Positions 1 through 10,532 of a DNA stretch of 60,000 nt are shown here, piece after piece. The translations under genes and the position numbers were made by a program. Below the pieces are notes generated by a model that was not told the DNA's origin, did no database searches, and was given only the letters and a program-made list of their open reading frames with translations. The first letter of the stretch is position 1. Every line of letters begins with the position of its first letter. The DNA comes from Symbiodinium natans. Lineage: Eukaryota > Sar > Dinophyceae > Suessiales > Symbiodiniaceae. Where the stretch lies: positions 62,501-122,500 of the forward strand of contig CAJNDS010002768.1 of NCBI GenBank assembly GCA_905221605.1, in the 5' to 3' direction.

Positions 1-239
1 TACTTAAATAGGGCAAGCTGGGTCTAAAAGCACCTCCTCTGGAGCCCGCAAGTATATACGAATGAAAAAAAACATGGACCCTTAGAGTTTAGGGTTTAGG
101 GCTTAGGGTTTAGGGTAAGACAGCTTCACCGAGCGTGTCGATATCACATCTCTAAACAGAAAGAGTCCGGAACCCTTCCGCCCACAGCAGGTCGGCTTTT
201 CGTCCTGAATCCGTCCCAAAACGTAGGAAAAACCCAATC

Positions 240-366
240 TAAGGGCAGATCCATGGGCCCTTAATATAGGGCCCTTAAAAGGGTACCCCTTATATACCCC
301 ACATGCTTCAGAACTCTTTAAAAGCAGGTATAAGTGACCATATTAAGGGCCCATGGAACTACCCTG
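240..366. mobile_element. Foldback element, family A
   Basis: About 127 bp with long imperfect terminal inverted repeats. The left end reads like GGGCAGATCCATGGGCCC and the right end is its complement ending GGAACTACCC. Similar copies lie near 21430, 23769, 37245 (interrupted), 52948 (interrupted), 56432 and 59807. There is no coding capacity, so it is MITE- or introner-like. No clean target duplication is visible here. Confidence 0.75.
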
Positions 367-523
367 AGACCTACACCCCGCCGAAAAGCCTAGGAGCCGT
401 AGAAACCCTAAACCCTAAACCCTAAACCCTAAACCCTAAACCCTACACCCTAAACCCTAAACCCTAAACCCTAAACCCTAAACCCTAAACCCTAAACCCC
501 ATAACATGCCCTCATCTCTGCAG

Positions 524-590
524 GGCCACCCGGAGCCGGCGAGCGTGTTGGTTGACCACACCATTGTGCAGCACCTCGCACACATGGGAG
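524..590 (+). CDS. Candidate exon, strand uncertain
   Basis: Unique island between a CCCTAAA block and a TTTAGGG block. On the plus strand a CTCATCTCTGCAG acceptor precedes an open frame starting GHPEPASVLVDHTIVQHL, and a possible GTTAGG donor starts the following array. The minus strand is also open (contains TMVWSTNTLAGSGW), so strand is unresolved. Protein not recognised. Confidence 0.3.
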
Positions 591-639
591 CGTTAGGGTT
601 TAGAGTTTAGGGTTTAGGGTTTAGGGTTTAGGGTTTAAG

Positions 640-1340
640 TAACTTGGTAGGGATTAGGGTTCAGGGCTTAGGGCTTTGTAGGGTTTCAGGGCCAGCATTT
701 TTTTGAGGCAATGCAACGTGTAGGCAGATGCTCTGCAAACTCCACGGATCCAGGAAAAGGCGCGTTGTTTTGGGCTCAAGGATCTTGTCGGGTCCATGTA
801 CCCCTTTATTTTCTACTTGGGCCCCAACTACTCTGAGTGCCACCTAAGAAAGAAAGGGGGGGGGGGGATACTCTGAGCGCCACCTATTTCCGGGACCCAT
901 TTTGTCAGATTGGGGGGGGGGGGGGGGGGCAAGAAATAGGTACCGGAGTGGTGCCTGGATGTTTGTAGTGTGTGCATCTTCAGGACATCCCCCACCCCGC
1001 CAACATGAAAAAAAACGGAATCGGTATGGGTACCTGTTTTTTTTGGGGGGCGGGGGGCGGGGGGGGGCGGGGGGCGGGGTGGGGGACCATTCCCCCCCCC
1101 CCCCCCCCTCGAGGGGGTGGTCGTGGCCCACGTATACCCTATTTAGGTACATGGACCCTTAGGGGCTTATATATAGGGATTAAGGGATTTAGGTCCACCA
1201 CTGATGCGGCTTGCCCGGACCTGACATGCTCTGAACATAAATGTCCGACACAATCACGACGCCGAGCCTGCAACAAGGGAGCTGCCAAACGCGCATAGCC
1301 TGCCACAGCCACTTTTCCCTGGCACGGGCTGCTTGCCCCC
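640..1340. other. Non-genic stretch rich in G/C homopolymers
   Basis: No supported gene. Contains runs of G near 855-867 and 911-929, mixed G/C runs at 1048-1108, and an ACATGGACCCTTAGG fragment resembling family A foldback ends near 1150. The ORFs here are glycine/proline translations of the homopolymers. Confidence 0.6.
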
Positions 1341-1459
1341 CTAAACCCTAAACCCTAAACCCTAAACCCTAAACCCTAAACCCTAAACCCTAAACCCTAA
1401 ACCCTAAACCCTAAACCTCTAAACCCTAAACCCTAAACCCTCAATTCCAAGCATCAGGT

Positions 1460-1547
1460 CTTTGGACTCCAAAACATAGCAAACTCTGATCTGTCCGGAA
1501 ACCCAGGGGAGGCTCCCGACTCCAAAGCTGAGCCTATGCCCTTTTTG
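1460..1547 (+). CDS. Candidate exon, strand uncertain
   Basis: Island between CCCTAAA and TTTAGGG blocks. The plus frame after CAAGCATCAG| is uniquely open (VFGLQNIANSDLSGNPGEA) and runs to a GTTTAG donor. The minus strand is open in several frames. Function unknown. Confidence 0.25.
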
Positions 1548-2335
1548 GGGTTTAGGGTTTAGGGTTTAGGGTTCTACGACTTTTGGGGCTTCAATCCTTC
1601 AAAGTCGCAGCCCCCGAAAGTGACAATCCTAAAGCCTCCGGCCTTCAAGGTCGCCCCGGAAGCTTAAGGCCCAGCCCCGAAACAGTATTGACCCCAACCC
1701 TAAAGGGTGTAGGGTTTAGAGGGTTGAGGGTTTAGGGTTTAGGGTTTAGGGGTTAAGGCTCGCGATGCCTGGAGGCTTGCGAAGGATCACGTCCCTAACG
1801 AAAAGGCCACCTGCTGCCCTAACCCCGACCGCTCTGACCCTTTGACTCATGAAGCGCATCAACCCACAGCCAGTCTAGCGTTCAGGGTTCAGGGTTCAGG
1901 GTTCAGGGTTCAGGGTTCAGGGTTTAGGGTTTAAGGTTTAGGGTTTAGGGTTTAGGGTTTAGGGTTTAGGGCTCAGGGTTCCGAAGTCACTGGAGGAATC
2001 ACTGGAGGAGGCGCAATACATTTCAGCAAACAAGTTTTGGACAAGGGAGGCTGCCAACGAGTTCTTGAGCCCCCCTCCCAAACTCTACACCCTGAACCCT
2101 ACGCCCTATAAGCCCTAAGCCCTAAACCCTAAGCCCTTGCGACAGCAAGAACAACAGGCCGGCAAGTCTTCGAGGCGACGCAGAACAACCTTTGCCGGCG
2201 TCTCAGGGTTAGGAGAGGGCCCGAAACCCTAAACCCTAAACCCTAAACCCTAAACCCTAAACCCTAAACCCTAAACCCTAAGCCCTAAACCTAAACCCTA
2301 AACCCTAAACTCTAAACCACCTAAACCCTAAACCC

Positions 2336-2424
2336 CCGGGTTGGAGGGGCTTCGGGTTGATCACGAGGTATGGAAGGTGTGCCTCTATGAAGCCCTCCTT
2401 AGGATGTTCTGGGTGCCGAGGGGT
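2336..2424 (+). CDS. Candidate exon, strand uncertain
   Basis: Exon-sized island between opposite arrays. The plus frame reads LRVDHEVWKVCLYEALLRMF and reaches a GTTTAG donor, but the upstream AG lacks a pyrimidine tract. The minus frame HPKEGFIEAHLPYLVI has a better acceptor (GGCACCCAG). The two cannot be separated by eye. Confidence 0.25.
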
Positions 2425-3034
2425 TTAGGGTTTAGGGTTTAGGGTTTAGGGTTTAGGGTTTAAGGGTTAAGGGTTAAGGGTGAAGGGTTTAGGGTTCAGG
2501 GTTCAGGGTTAAGGGTTTAGGGTTTAAGGGTTAAGGGTCAAGGGTTAAGGGTTAAGGGTTAAGGGTTTAGGATTTAGGGTTTAGGGTTTAGGGTTTAGGC
2601 GAAGCTGATGGCTGATGTTTCGGGCTTCGAACGACCTCAAGGCTCGCCCTTCCCCTCGGCAAAATCTGAGTTGTATGTTTCTCACACCGCCATCGACAGT
2701 CTGCCTCGATCTTAGGGTTTAGGGTTTAGGGTTTAGGGTTTAGGGTTTAGGGTTTAGGGTTCAGAGATGGCAGCATGGGTGAGCCAGGGGGTGTCGGGCT
2801 GAAGGCTTTGAAGTTTCCGGGAAGTGTTCAGGCCGTTAAGGCCACAAAGCAGCGTAAGCAGTGAAAGCAAGGATAGAGACTATAATGTAGTCATACACCA
2901 TGCAATCTGAAGTCCAAATCGCAAGCCTGCATGCTGACAAACCCTAAGCCCTGAAACTCTAAAACCTAAACCCGGAACCCTCAAAAGAGTGGTGAACAAA
3001 CAAGGCACACACCCAATGCAGCCAAAAGCATGCA

Positions 3035-3090
3035 CAGGCGCAGGGATCGGCAGAAGCAAAAGACAGGCGCAGGGTTCGGCAGAAGCAAAA
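3035..3090. repeat. Short tandem duplication
   Basis: Two adjacent copies of a 28-bp unit beginning CAGGCGCAGGG and ending AGAAGCAAAAG, differing at one or two bases. It lies between two CCCTAAA blocks; no convincing exon here. Confidence 0.6.
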
Positions 3091-3363
3091 GTTTGGGCGG
3101 CCAGGATGATGACTTCTCATGCCATTTACGAAGTAGGTAGTTCTCTAATTCAGGGTAACGCTAAACCCTAAACCCTAAACCCTAAACCCTTTTTTGGGGT
3201 ACTTCTTTCCAGGGGGCTGTACTATGTTTGGGACCCAACCAAGGACCCTAATTTAGGGAACTACCCAAATGGCTTAGGACTTAAGGTTTCGGGTTTGAAG
3301 TTCAGGGGGCAAGGGTTTAGGGTTTAGGGTTTAAGGTTTAGGGTTTAGGGTTGTAATCCTCAC

Positions 3364-3423
3364 AGACAGGCGTCCACAATGAGCTCGGCCAACGAGGCCT
3401 TGCGCATGCAGTTCCGGTGTGTC
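3364..3423 (-). CDS. Candidate internal exon
   Basis: A 60-bp minus-strand exon with acceptor TGTTTTCTCTGAG|G and donor T|GTGAGG. One frame reads RNCMRKASLAELIVDACL with 16 of 19 codons ending in G/C. The plus strand is also open (MSSANEALRMQFRCVL). The acceptor and donor favour minus. Protein unknown. Confidence 0.4.
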
Positions 3424-3533
3424 CTCAGAGAAAACACCGCAATCCGCGTACACCCGAAACCCGAAACCCTAAACCCTAAACCCTAAACCCTAAACCCTGA
3501 ACCCCAAAAAACTCCGCATGCCCTAAACCCAAG

Positions 3534-3633
3534 CCATGGTCTACTGGCAGAGTGGAAACATGGCATTCGGCCCAAGAAACTGTAGACTCCTCTTCCGAAC
3601 CTGCCCCAAGGGCTCGAAAATCGGGCATGAAGG
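3534..3633 (+). CDS. Candidate exon, strand uncertain
   Basis: The plus frame VYWQSGNMAFGPRNCRLLF runs to a GTACCC donor and has about two-thirds GC-ending codons. The acceptor (CCCAAG) is weak. A minus frame with a GTTTAG donor (FGRGVYSFLGRMPCF) is the alternative. Confidence 0.3.
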
Positions 3634-3928
3634 TACCCTAAACCCTAAACCCTAAACCCTAAACCCTAAACCCTAAAACCCTTGCCCCTTAATGCCCACC
3701 AAAAACACATGTCTGCTTGGCAGTGGGTTGCTGACAGTGGGGCCTAAACCCTAAATCCCAAAATCTTGAAGATTCCCTACGAACCCATGCAAAGCCCAAC
3801 AGATGGTACGCGCTTACAACTTTTAGGGTTTAGGGTTTAGGCTTTAGCGCAACAAGGCCCTCCTTGTAGGTTCTAGAGTAACACGCTAACCTTAGGCTCC
3901 AAGCTTAGGTTTGGGGTTGAATTACCTA

Positions 3929-4555
3929 ATAGCCTTCGATCCTCAATTCATGCCAAGTCTCTGATCCGGACAAAGCGGGCGGCGGGCGTGACTCAGGTGG
4001 CAGAAGCCTGCCAGCTGTTTTTTTTTCAGACACAAGTTGATACAGGATTGCGTTTGTGGTCTCGGGTTTAGGGTTTAGGGTTTTCATTTGCCCTACACCC
4101 TGGGGTTTGGGGTTTAGTTGCCCTAAAGAGCTGCACATAGGTCACCCTGAACCTTTCAGGGTTCAGGGTTTAGGGTTTAGGGTTTAGGTTTCAGGGTTTA
4201 GGGTTTAGGGTTTAGGGTTCAGGCTCGACCCCAAACCCTAAACCCTGTAGGATCAAACTTGAACATGATGGTTCCTTCGGGTTCAGGGGGTAGGGGCAGA
4301 GCCGATACCAAACAAACGTCGTCAACTTTTGGCAGATTGACTACCATTTGCTTAGGAGCCCCAAAAGAAAGAAACAGTAGAATCCCTATATGGCCTTTAG
4401 AAGGAAAAAGACGTGAGTTTCTTTCCATTTTTTTTGGGGGGGGGGGGGGTTAATTCCTGTGTTACCCTTAGAAGGAAAAAAACCTTCCCTGTTTTTTGGG
4501 GGGGCTCTTAAGCAACTACTAGTTGAGCTGACACTCTGCAGCTCAGGGGTCTCCT
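3929..4555 (-). CDS. Candidate multi-exon gene, 3' part
   Basis: Proposed minus-strand exons: 4555-4520 (RRPLSCRVSAQL; acceptor GGGCAG, donor CTA|GTAGTT); 4350-4244 (QMVVNLPKVDDVCLV ... GTIMFKFDPTG; acceptor CCTAAG, donor G|GTTTAG); and a terminal exon near 4009-3929 (LPPESRPPPALSGSE ... WHELRIEGY, then TAG). The first junction is phase 0 on both sides. The intron between them is a foldback element (4351-4519). The join to the last exon is uncertain in phase. Function unknown. Confidence 0.4.
4349..4519. mobile_element. Foldback element, family H, in a candidate intron
   Basis: Ends are inverted: left TTGCTTAGGAGCCCC, right GGGGCTCTTAAGCAA, with internal poly-G and repeated AGAAGGAAAAA motifs. 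On the minus strand the ends supply GTAGTT and CCTAAG splice sites that keep the frame of flanking exons. Confidence 0.55.
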
Positions 4556-4811
4556 CTGCCCTAAAGGTTTAGGGTTTAGGGTTTAGGGTTAGGGTTTAGG
4601 GTTTAGGGTTTAGGGTTTAGGGTTTAGGGTTTAGGGTTTAGGGTTTAGGGTTTAGGGTTTTTGCCTTTGGTTGGCGGGGGAGGGGAGGGAGGCGTCCCGA
4701 GTCCGTCAAGCTAAGGGGAACTCCACAGGACTGTAGAACCATGCCAGTGCGGCCGCAACTGACACCATTGCGGCAGTGACCAGCCACGATATACCTAAGC
4801 TGCTCAAGAAC

Positions 4812-4925
4812 ATCTAGCCTGCCCAGTAACCGACGCTTAACAAGGGTACCCTTTTTTGCTTTAAGGGGTTTATAGGGGAACCGAAACCCCCCAAAAAGGG
4901 AATAAGAGTACTACTGGGCATCCCA
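4812..4925. mobile_element. Foldback element, family C
   Basis: Starts GCCTGCCCAGTAACC and ends with the inverted ACTACTGGGCATCCCAG. The interior has AACAAGGGTACCC as in the 57-kb intronic copies. Flanking exons not identified. Confidence 0.6.
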
Positions 4926-5723
4926 GACATGCATTGCCCGTGGTGTCAAAAGTCAAATCTTGGCTGACTTCTGAACCCCTCCTCAAAGTTTAACTTTTAG
5001 GCTCCTGATTGTAGTTTCTACAAAACCCCAAAGGCTAAAGTCCTCAGAGCCAGCCAGAAGAAAGCCAAGAAAAACCGTATGCGTTTAGGTGGCGCAAGGT
5101 TTCAGGATTCAGGGCCCAAAGGGCTTGAAGGGCGAAGCTTTTTGAGCGCTGGAATCTGCCAAGCAAGGCCGCCCCTCCCGAACACGGCCCAGGCGCATGC
5201 ATGGACGCCGGCATGCCTGGCACATTGGGCGGTTTAGGGTTTAGGGTTTAGGGTTTAGGGTTTAGGGTCCTTGGAAACCATACACCATCGTGCTGCCACA
5301 CCCCCGGACAGAATTTATGACTGAAAGGGAGGGCCAGGGTGAAAGTGAGAATGACAGAGAAGATGAGAGAAACCCCAAAAACCTTAGACCCACGGCTGCG
5401 GGGTTGGGGAGTTTAGGTGATCGCGGGAGGGGAGGGTTTCGGGTTTGGGGTTTAGGGGGTCTAGCGAGTCCACGGTTTGGGCTCAAACCAACGCCCCCCC
5501 ATCCCCAAAACCGAAAGGTACAAAGAGAACCGATGGCCAGCCCCGAAGGGGAACCCCTAAACCCTAAACCCTAAATCCTAAATCCTAAACCCTAGCCCCT
5601 AAACCCTAAACCCTAAACCCTAAACCCTAAACCCCAAACCCCAAACCCTAAACCCTAAACCCTAAACCCTAAACCCTGACCGCCAAGCCCAAACACCAAA
5701 CAATTAAAACTCACACCCTAAAC

Positions 5724-5784
5724 GGAGCCTGGGGATGAGCCAGCGAGCCAATGCTGACCTGTGGTGGTGGGTTGCGCGCAGCAC
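5724..5784 (-). CDS. Candidate internal exon
   Basis: 61 bp with a strong acceptor (CCCTGTTCCCACAG|G) and a GTTTAG donor at the first base of the array. All three minus frames are open (for example VLRATHHHRSALARWL), so the frame is unknown. A plus reading (MSQRANADLWWWVARS) is also possible. Confidence 0.35.
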
Positions 5785-6592
5785 CTGTGGGAACAGGGCT
5801 CAAGGGGTTCAAGGGTTGAGGGTTTAGGGTTTGGGATTCGGGGTCGCGAAGAGCTTAGATTTTAGGGTTTGCATCTCAAGGGAGCTTCCGGTTTAAGGAT
5901 TAGGGGTGTGGTGGTTTGAGGCTACCTTCTGCTTGCGATCCTTTGTAGGAGGGCGAGTTACGATAACGCTCTTTTTGCTGGACGGGGGAGCTTAGGACTT
6001 TAGTGTCTCACGTGGCAGCTTCAATCCTAAATCCCGAGCCCTTAAGCTTTAAGGCCCCAACCCCCCAAACCTGAAGCCCTAAAACCCTAAAACCCTAAAC
6101 CCTAAACCCTAAACCCTAAACCCTAAACCCTAAACCCTAAACCCTACAGCTTAAATCCCCACGGCATGAAAGCAACCCCTTCAACCCTAAACTGAAGGGT
6201 TTAGAGTTTAGGGTTGAATCCCTGCAAACCCTACGCGTGCCGGGGAAATTCTGAAGATGAGACATGATGACCCCATGTGCGGCTCTTATAAGGAAGAATG
6301 TTCTATTTTTGTTTTCTTGTTTTTTTTTTGGAGGGGGGGGGGTTCTAAAGCAAATTGTGGGAGTTGTTCATTCCCAGGCGTTCTGGATCATTCGGGTAGA
6401 AGGGCCCCAACTAAACCCTTCTAGGAGGAGCACTGCATCCTGCAGCCGCAAGCCCTGATCCCTGAGTCCTACAGGCCAGCAAGTTCCTCACTTTCAGCCA
6501 TAAACCGCAAACCCTCAAACCCTCAAACCCTAGACCCTCAAACCCTAGACCCTAGACCCTAGACCCTAAACCCTAAACCCTAAACCCAGCTC

Positions 6593-7140
6593 CTATCTTA
6601 AGAATCCCAAAACGACTTCTTTTTCTAGGTTCTTCGTACACATCACCCTTATAGGATTCGGGTTCTTGGGAGTCTGAAGATAAGCCCTAAACGCCAAACG
6701 CTGAATCCGATAAGCGCTGTAAAGTCCCCCCAAACGAACCTCCAGTGTGGCCTTGAACCGCATCGTCTTCTGGCACCTTCGCACTATTTAGTTGCAATTA
6801 GTTGCAGCTTCTATGGCAAGCCCTGAATCCGAAACCTTACACACCTGCACCCCAAACGCAAAACAAAAACAAAACAAAAGCCCTAAATGAATCAAGTTGC
6901 AGCACGCTGTCCGGACTTTACTTTGGTGTTCAGACCTTCCTTGCCTGTGCTGCATGACTGAGCGAGTCTTGCCTTGAGCCCTCAACCTCACCCTCCTACC
7001 CTCCACCCTAGACCCTAGAGCCTAAACCCTAAACTCTAAACCATAAACCCTACTCTTCCCCCTAGACCCTGAAGCCTAAACCCTGAGCCCGACAGGGCCC
7101 ACCCTACCCCTCTCCCCGCCCTTACATAGTTCGAAGTAGA
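6593..7140. other. Low-array stretch, no firm gene
   Basis: A possible short minus exon at 6775-6738 (VPEDDAVQGHTG between TGCGAAG|G and GAG|GTTCGT). The motif TAGGTTCTTCGTACACATC at 6625 recurs in altered form near 7390, suggesting a further small repeat family. Nothing else supported. Confidence 0.35.
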
Positions 7141-7551
7141 GTTATGCCGACACTGAAACTCGGGTAGGTTCCGGGGCCCTATGAAAACTAAATTGCTGTG
7201 GCCTTATTCAGATTATATAGGAGACTAAGGGCAATAATCGAAAACAACAATTAGGTTCAAACCTACCCTGGACTGGGGCTAGTATAATTCTGGGTTCGCC
7301 ATGAGGGAGGGGGTTTGGGGTTTGGGGTTGAGGGTTGAGGGTTTAGGGTTTAGGGTTTACCTGAAAACCCGAAACCCACTTTTTTTGTAGGTTCTTTGCA
7401 TACATCCCCTTAGAGGATTCTTGAAAACCTAAACCCTAAACCCTAAACCCTAAAGCCAAAACCCTCAACCCTAAACCCTAAACTCTAAACCCTAAACCCT
7501 ACAAACAATTGCTTTGGAAGTCTAAAGTAGGTTGGGACTCCTGCGGCTACT

Positions 7552-7935
7552 TGGTACTTTGGGTGTCAATTTGCTCTGGGTCTTCGTTTGTAGAGTTCAG
7601 TGTGAGGAAATGGCTTTCTCTTGTACCAGGGTCTGCAGAAAAAAAACCCTAAACCCTAAACCCTAAACCCTGCGAATGTGTGGAAGCAATAGCAGCCTGC
7701 CAATTCTCGTTGTCCACGTTTCCCTCCTTCGGCGGATGCTGCGCGCAAGTTTTCGGAGTTCATCCTACCACTCGGTTTAGGGTTTAGGGTTTAGGGTTTA
7801 GGGTTTAGGTGGGAATAGGCTTGGAAAGGGGCTGGGAGATTGCTGCTATTCGCGGCGTGCTGGAATTGGTGAATTGTGGTTGCGATGGGCAACTCGTATC
7901 TGTGGATGGATTTGCAGAGATGGGTGCGAACCTGA
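7552..7935 (-). CDS. Candidate 3' end of a gene (three exons)
   Basis: Minus strand: an upstream island about 7935-7810 (VRTHLCKSIHRYELPI); exon about 7733-7671 (HPPKEGNVDNENWQAAIA, acceptor TTGCGCGCAG); then exon from about 7642 after a strong TTTTTTTTCTGCAG acceptor (DPGTRESHFLTLNSTNE ... DTQSTK, TAG). The 7671/7642 junction is phase-consistent and removes about 28-36 bp of sense TTTAGGG repeat. A competing plus-strand reading of the first island exists (GVLELVNCGCDGQLVSV). Protein unknown. Confidence 0.45.
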
Positions 7936-8187
7936 GCCCGAAACCGTAAACCCCAAAACCCTTTATCCTAGTCTACTTTAGGCCGGGGCACCTACAAGCA
8001 CAGAAGCAGGACAGTGCATCCGAAACCTGTCAAGCGGAACATGAGCGCATGAAATACGACTAGCAAATCATCCAAAACCATGAGCCCTCTACCCAAAGAC
8101 CGACGCCAGTACCGACAATCTAGTTCGGCAACAAAACCTACAGGACGCAGAGATACAGGACTTATAACCCAATTTTTGGGTTCTTGC

Positions 8188-8930
8188 CCTTCTTGAAGTC
8201 ACGGAGCCCTAAACCCTAAACCCTAAACCCTAAACCCTAAACCCTAAACCCTAAACCCTAAACCCGGCACCTGCACCATCAAGTCTGCTGGTGCCGGCGG
8301 CTCCGTGTCCGCATGGGTTGATCGAATTGCTGGGTCATAGACCTGGGGGGGGCAAGCATGCCTGGAGCTCTGCACACTAGTGAATTGTTTAGGGTTTAGG
8401 GTTTAGGGTTTAGGGTTTAGGGCCAGGGTTTAGGGTTTAGGGTTTAGGGTTTAGGGTTTAGGGTTTAGGGTTTAGGGTTTAGGGTTTAGGGTTTAGGGTT
8501 TAGGGCTAAGAGAGATTTAACGCTTCGCAGGCCTGAAGAAATCCTAGTCCTTGCAAGCAATGAGCTACCATGAGTGTGCCCAAATATCAAGAACGCAAGT
8601 GTTAAATGACCCCGATATGCCTGCAGCGCCTACATAACCTCAATTAATGCAAGAATAGGGCATGTACAGAACGAGACGTGAAGAGAGGGTGCCTCGCAAG
8701 CTGGCAAGGGTTTAGGGTCCTTGACCAAAGCCAGCCCTGCACTAAACCTCCAACCCCCCCGCCACCTAAACCATAAACTCTGAACCCTAAACCCTAAACC
8801 CCTAAACCCTAAACCCTAAACCCTAAAACCTAAACCCTAAGTGGTGTTTGTGCAGCCATGGATCCTCAGTCAGTGGCGTGGCTGCAGCATCTGCATTGCC
8901 TGCCGCAGCCATTTGCCGCCAATCCTCAGC
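8188..8930 (-). CDS. Gene family copy 1, partial
   Basis: Recognisable exons: 8930-8865 (AEDWRQMAAAGNADAAATPL, acceptor GACAG|G) and 8342-8264 (starts VYDPAIRSTHADTEPPAP), continuing at 8208-8188 after a 55-bp TTTAGGG intron. Copies at 9.7-10.2 and 12.4-13.0 kb keep the same frames with several silent changes. The last donor is GCAAGA where copy 2 has GTAAGA. Start and end were not found. Family unknown. Confidence 0.6.
8209..8263 (-). repeat. Telomere-like array acting as an intron
   Basis: On the minus strand it begins GTTTAG and ends TTTAG and consists only of TTTAGGG units. Copy 2 (near 9723) has no array at this site. Removing the 55 bp gives an exact-length match to copy 2 and keeps the frame (VPGLRDFKKG against VPGPCDFKEG). 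The repeat unit itself supplies the GT donor and AG acceptor. Confidence 0.7.
8388..8504 (+). repeat. Array absent from paralogous site
   Basis: About 17 TTTAGGG units lie between AGTGAATTG and CTAAGAGAGATTTAAC. In copy 2 (9860-9880) the corresponding sequence is continuous, with only a short array a few bases away. It lies in the intron of copy 1, antisense to the gene. Confidence 0.75.
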
Positions 8931-9099
8931 CTGTCAACCAACCCTAAACCCTAAACCCTAAACCCTAAACCCTAAAACCTAAACCCTAAACCCTAAACCC
9001 TAAACCCTAAACCCTAAACCCAAAAAAGGGGTTTTGGAGTCCACCGGTGTCAGGTTTAGGGTTAAACCTACACCCCTGAAAGTACATAAGGCAGTATGA

Positions 9100-9700
9100 T
9101 GGGCTTAAAGCTGATAGTTCATAGTATATATATAGCACATAGTATGTAGAATATAGAATATATTGTTTGCATGCTTTGTATATAGCAATATGAAAGCACA
9201 GTTTTGGAGCTTCCGTTCGGACGGTTCAAGAGGGCATGTGCTCGGTGCTTCATGGCTGAGGCCGATGGACTTAAGCGACTTAAGTCTGGGTCGACCTCGT
9301 TTGAGCCTTTTCTGAGCAAACCTCCCCCGAACCCTGTAACAGAATATCACATAAAACCTGATCATACAACATGATTCAACATTCTCCAACATCATTTGAC
9401 AACAAAAAAAGTAGCATCATCTAACACCATGACGTGTAATATGAGATAGACGATTGCAGTATCACACAATGGTGGAGAACACAGCAATGTAACAATGTAT
9501 ATATATATATATATATACACACATACATGTATACATGTATATGTATATATATATATGTATAACTGCTTCGTAGGCTATACTATATACACTATATATATAC
9601 ACAATATACTCTATATTCTATATACTATGTACAATATACTACATACTATTTATTTGATGAGACGATCCTATTCTGTACTCGACATAAACCCCACTTAGGG
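9100..9700. other. AT-rich island
   Basis: Markedly AT-rich, with TA runs at 9499-9520 and 9541-9556 and many TATACTA/ATATAC motifs. The 9190-9285 part resembles 13225-13318 (shared TTGGAGCTT, GGGCATGTG and GGCCGATG blocks), so it belongs to the duplicated segment. ORFs here are poor in GC-ending codons and unconvincing. Confidence 0.7.
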
Positions 9701-9707
9701 CTCTTAC

Positions 9708-10238
9708 CCCTCCTTGAAGTCGCAGGGCCCCGGCACCTGCACCAGCAAATCCACTGGTGCCGGCGGCTTCATGTCCGCATTGGTTGATCGAACTGCTGGG
9801 TCATAGACCTGGGGGGCAAGGGGTTTAGGGTTTCGGGTTTCGGGTTTAGGGTATGGAGCTCTCCACGTAGGTGAAGAGCGATTTAACGTTTCGCAGGCCT
9901 GAAGAAATCCTTGCAAGCAATGAGCTACCATGAGTATGCCCAAATATGAAGAACGTAAGTGTTGAGCGACCCGATATGCCTGTAGCACCTACATGACCTC
10001 AATTAATGCAAGAATAGGGCATGTACAGAACCGGACGTGAAGAGAGTGAGCCTCACAAGCTGGTAAGGGTTGAGGTTCCCCCCCTAAAGCCAGCCCTGCA
10101 CTGAACCTCTTCAAAACATCTAAAGAAGGCTCCGATCCACCCCACCCCCCGAAAGTGGTGTAGTCAAGGATCCACAGTCAGTGGCGTGGCTGCAGCATCT
10201 GCATTGGCTGCCGCAGCCAATTGCTGCCAATCGTCAGC
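9708..10238 (-). CDS. Gene family copy 2, partial
   Basis: Exons 10238-10173 (ADDWQQLAAAANADAAATPL, acceptor GAGAG|G) and 9808-9708 (VYDPAVRSTNADMKPPAP ... VPGPCDFKEG, donor GTAAGA). Between them, 190 bp of probable intron is about 90% identical to copy 1. It lacks several arrays present in copy 1 and so serves as the empty-site reference. Confidence 0.6.
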
Positions 10239-10375
10239 CTCTCAACCAAGAAAACCCTTAGCATCAAAATAGCCGAAAAACATCATAGAATAAGGCCTTC
10301 GGGCCCCAAAACCCTTAAACACGAGTTCTTGGAGCCTTAGAAAAGGGTTCAGAGTCCAGGGGTCAGGTTGGTTAC

Positions 10376-10532
10376 AAGCTTTCGCTGAGTGCCAGGCGCG
10401 GCCCTGCCCCCTTCAGAGATGAGTTCAGGGTTTCGGGTCAAGATTCTAGATGGGGTTTCCACATTGAACCCTGCGCCCTGAACAGAAGACCAGCTCCTCT
10501 TCGACCTCTCGGGACTACAAAGCAAGGAACCA
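10376..10532 (-). CDS. Candidate internal exon
   Basis: 157 bp with acceptor GTGTGTTTTTGCAG|T and donor CTT|GTAACC. One frame is open throughout: SLLCSPERSKRSWSSVQG ... SEGGRAAPGTQRKL. It lies just upstream of family copy 2 on the same strand and may belong to it or to a neighbour. Protein unknown. Confidence 0.45.

Noticed and set aside
7809-7930. Plus-strand exon reading GVLELVNCGCDGQLVSV
   Set aside because: Attractive protein, but third positions are AT-rich, and the minus strand has better codon use and links to two downstream exons and a stop. Kept only as an alternative.
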